In this document: piece after piece, positions 36,766-37,283 of the stretch
How positions within the stretch are numbered: the stretch's first letter is position 1
Layout of the letters: every line of letters starts with the position of its first letter
Virus record (IMG/VR): IMGVR_UViG_3300049432_000202
Location: 1 to 37,283 of that record
DNA from: a virus
Strand: one strand, 5' to 3'
DNA: 37,283 bases
Notes under the pieces: generated by a model
The model's input: only the letters and a program-made list of their open reading frames with translations
Told to the model about the DNA's origin: nothing
Databases searched by the model: none
Position numbers and translations under genes: made by a program

Positions 36766-36930
36766 CTAGGAGTGGTGCGGGCCGAACAACTTGTCTGCGA
36801 TGCGATCGATGAGGTCCGGGTGACGTTTGTCGACGGCGAGCACGATGGCTCCTCCGACACACAGAGCGAGGGCGAAGAGCCCTATGCCGAGAAGGACCTG
36901 GGCGACGCCGAGCGGGATGAGTTCGGCCAT
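36766..36930 (-). CDS. 54-residue single-pass membrane protein
   Basis: The product has 54 residues. A hydrophobic segment covers about 5-32 (LGVAQVLLGIGLFALALCVG, then AIVLAV), followed by a charged tail DKRHPDLIDRIADKLFG. ATG at 36930 overlaps the winged-helix stop as TGATG, which fixes the start. It could be a small inner-membrane modulator (for example superinfection exclusion) but has no known family. Confidence 0.65.
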   Translation of the reverse strand: MAELIPLGVAQVLLGIGLFALALCVGGAIVLAVDKRHPDLIDRIADKLFGPHHS

Positions 36931-37283
36931 CACGCGACCCGCCATCCGCGCTCGGTCGGAAGCAGGACCACGCCTCCGCCGCGCTCGCGATCGGTCTCAC
37001 GGATGAACCCGCCCTCCTCGAGTGCCTTCACGGCCGAGCACACCGACGGCGAACGGATCCCGTGGACCTCTTCGATCTCTCGGCGCGTGATGCCGTGGAA
37101 GCCGGCGGAACGGATCGCCTCGAAGACCTGACGCCGGACCTTGCCGGAGATGGGTCGGATGGCGACTGCCGCGGCAAGCTCGGTCTGACACGGCTCGCGG
37201 TGCGAGTAGCCGGAGCGGACCTCATCGACGCGAGTGATCGGCCGCGGTGGGGCGAAGAGGGTTTCTTCCTGGAGGGTCTTCAC
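36930..37283 (-). CDS. Winged-helix DNA-binding protein at window edge
   Basis: The product is at least 117 residues; GTG occupies the last three bases of the window, so an upstream start cannot be excluded. The C-terminal two thirds form a winged helix: GKVRRQVFEAIRSAGFHGIT, RREIEEVHGIRSPSVCSAVK and ALEEGGFIRETDRERGGGVV, the last being the wing. It resembles MarR/ArsR-type or replication-linked phage HTH proteins. It is the first gene of the leftward run seen here and diverges from the integrase if the genome is circular. It may regulate the early operon; which genes it controls is unknown. Confidence 0.8.
   Translation of the reverse strand: MKTLQEETLFAPPRPITRVDEVRSGYSHREPCQTELAAAVAIRPISGKVRRQVFEAIRSAGFHGITRREIEEVHGIRSPSVCSAVKALEEGGFIRETDRERGGGVVLLPTERGWRVA

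Overview
The window is a nearly complete temperate tailed-phage (siphovirus) genome or provirus with high GC, most likely from an actinobacterial host (Actinomycetota). This rests on the strong G/C third-position bias, heavy use of GTG and TTG starts, and several families I know mainly from actinophages and actinobacteria: the metallopeptidase with HELAH, AVQ and HCTD blocks, the HTH plus FADKRHIM small terminase type, the FDxHR-like zinc protein, and the CRAAIV/WHWP tail-region protein. No host genus can be named. Both window edges fall exactly on start codons (ATG at 1 on +, GTG at 37283 on -), so the region was probably trimmed to gene boundaries and attachment sites are not visible.

Layout. 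Positions 1-1908 (+ strand) form a short lysogeny-side block: tyrosine integrase, a charged helical protein and a single-pass membrane protein. It meets a bidirectional terminator at about 1942-1975. Almost everything else is one leftward run from 37283 to 2006. In transcription order it holds: a winged-helix protein; a recombination module (Gam-like nuclease inhibitor, Sak4/RecA-like ATPase, RusA-like resolvase); an HTH replication-type protein; many very small cysteine-rich proteins; an HNH nuclease and a TSPPY DNA methyltransferase; a small membrane protein; the packaging genes (small terminase with an apparent ACG start, ParB-like protein, large terminase); portal; minor capsid protein 2; scaffold; major capsid; connector and neck proteins; tail terminator; tail tube; tail chaperones with a -1 frameshift site; tape measure; minor tail and baseplate proteins; and a lysis region (HExxH metallopeptidase, membrane-anchored coiled coil, M15 endolysin, holin candidate). 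One small gene (23796-23984) runs against this direction and shares a CTAG double stop with the large terminase.

Gene packing is extreme. Most junctions are 4-nt or 1-nt overlaps (ATGA, GTGA, TTGA, TGATG, TAATG, TAGTG), so translation coupling is the main expression logic and it also fixes many starts. Several starts appear to be non-standard (ACG for the small terminase, CTG for two others). The two GC-rich hairpins at 1942-1975 and 19652-19681 share their arm and flank sequence and divide the leftward run. The second one sits just upstream of the scaffold/capsid genes.

Most notable observations: a 52-unit hexanucleotide array inside a coding sequence (33793-34104); a major capsid protein whose Shine-Dalgarno-supported start gives it a signal-peptide-like N-terminus; the ACG-started small terminase; a 9-codon leader coupled to the lysis-region metallopeptidase; and about a dozen tiny zinc-finger-like proteins spread through the early and head modules. 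I see no CRISPR array, tRNA gene, transposase or reverse transcriptase, and no clear lysogeny repressor.
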